Below, piece by piece: positions 6,324 through 6,359 of a DNA stretch of 6,359 nt; positions within the stretch are counted from its first letter, which is position 1; each line of letters opens with the position of its first letter. Under the pieces are notes generated by a model. The model was not told where the DNA came from, made no database searches, and worked only from the letters and a program-made list of their open reading frames with translations. Made by a program: the position numbers and the translations under genes. The stretch comes from an uncultured Gemella sp. (GTDB lineage Bacteria > Bacillota > Bacilli > Staphylococcales > Gemellaceae), in contig CAMYEU010000102.1 of assembly GCA_947254465.1 (NCBI GenBank), positions 1 to 6,359 on the forward strand, in the 5' to 3' direction.

Positions 6324-6359
6324 CTGTCTCTTATACACATCTGACGCTGCCGACGATAT
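6324..6359. other. Illumina Nextera (Tn5) adapter contamination at the contig end
   Basis: CTGTCTCTTATACACATCT (6324-6342) is the Tn5 mosaic end as used in Nextera libraries. It is followed immediately by GACGCTGCCGACGA (6343-6356). Together they are the exact reverse complement of the 33-base Nextera read-1 adapter. The last three bases (tat) would be the start of the index or noise. The GC-rich tail contrasts with the AT-rich gene it interrupts. The genome therefore ends at about 6323, although up to a few bases at the junction could be shared by chance. Confidence 0.97.

Noticed and set aside
6324..6342. Tn5 mosaic end as evidence of a transposon insertion in walK
   Set aside because: The mosaic end is followed directly by the Nextera adapter and not by transposon DNA, and it sits at the window's end. 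It is library contamination.

Overview
The window is AT-rich DNA from a low-GC Gram-positive bacterium (Bacillota, class Bacilli). The strongest clue is a walR-walK pair whose kinase has two membrane helices around an extracellular sensor domain, as in Bacillus and Staphylococcus and unlike the single-helix streptococcal VicK. Gene content and composition remind me of Gemella, but that is an inference and not a firm identification.

Layout. Positions 1-1415 (minus strand) hold the N-terminal 471 codons of a YhgE/Pip-family membrane protein. It has a very regular 84-bp tandem repeat coding for heptads, and the gene runs off the left edge. Its promoter and a leader with two hairpins lie at 1416-1559. 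An AT-rich stretch with no recognisable gene follows, then a terminator at 1863-1901 that closes a minus-strand flavodoxin-like gene (1916-2470). A divergent promoter region (2471-2753) separates that gene from a plus-strand serine-hydrolase/lipase-like gene (2754-3749), which ends in its own terminator. After an unexplained 120-bp stretch comes an extended -10 promoter and the walR-walK operon (4082 to the right edge). The two genes overlap by one base (TAATG).

How the genes work together. WalK senses an envelope signal and phosphorylates WalR, which in relatives controls cell-wall hydrolases and is usually essential. The other three genes appear to be separate transcription units. The YhgE-like protein is an envelope protein, and the hydrolase and flavodoxin cannot be tied to a pathway from this sequence.

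The right end is not genomic. The last 36 bases (6324-6359) are the reverse complement of the Illumina Nextera (Tn5) read-1 adapter plus three further bases, so walK is cut artificially and its last 11 apparent codons are adapter. I found no convincing new multi-gene system. The best leads are the near-identical repeat array in the YhgE-like gene, its two-hairpin leader, and the apparent absence from WalK of the zinc ligands known in S. aureus WalK.
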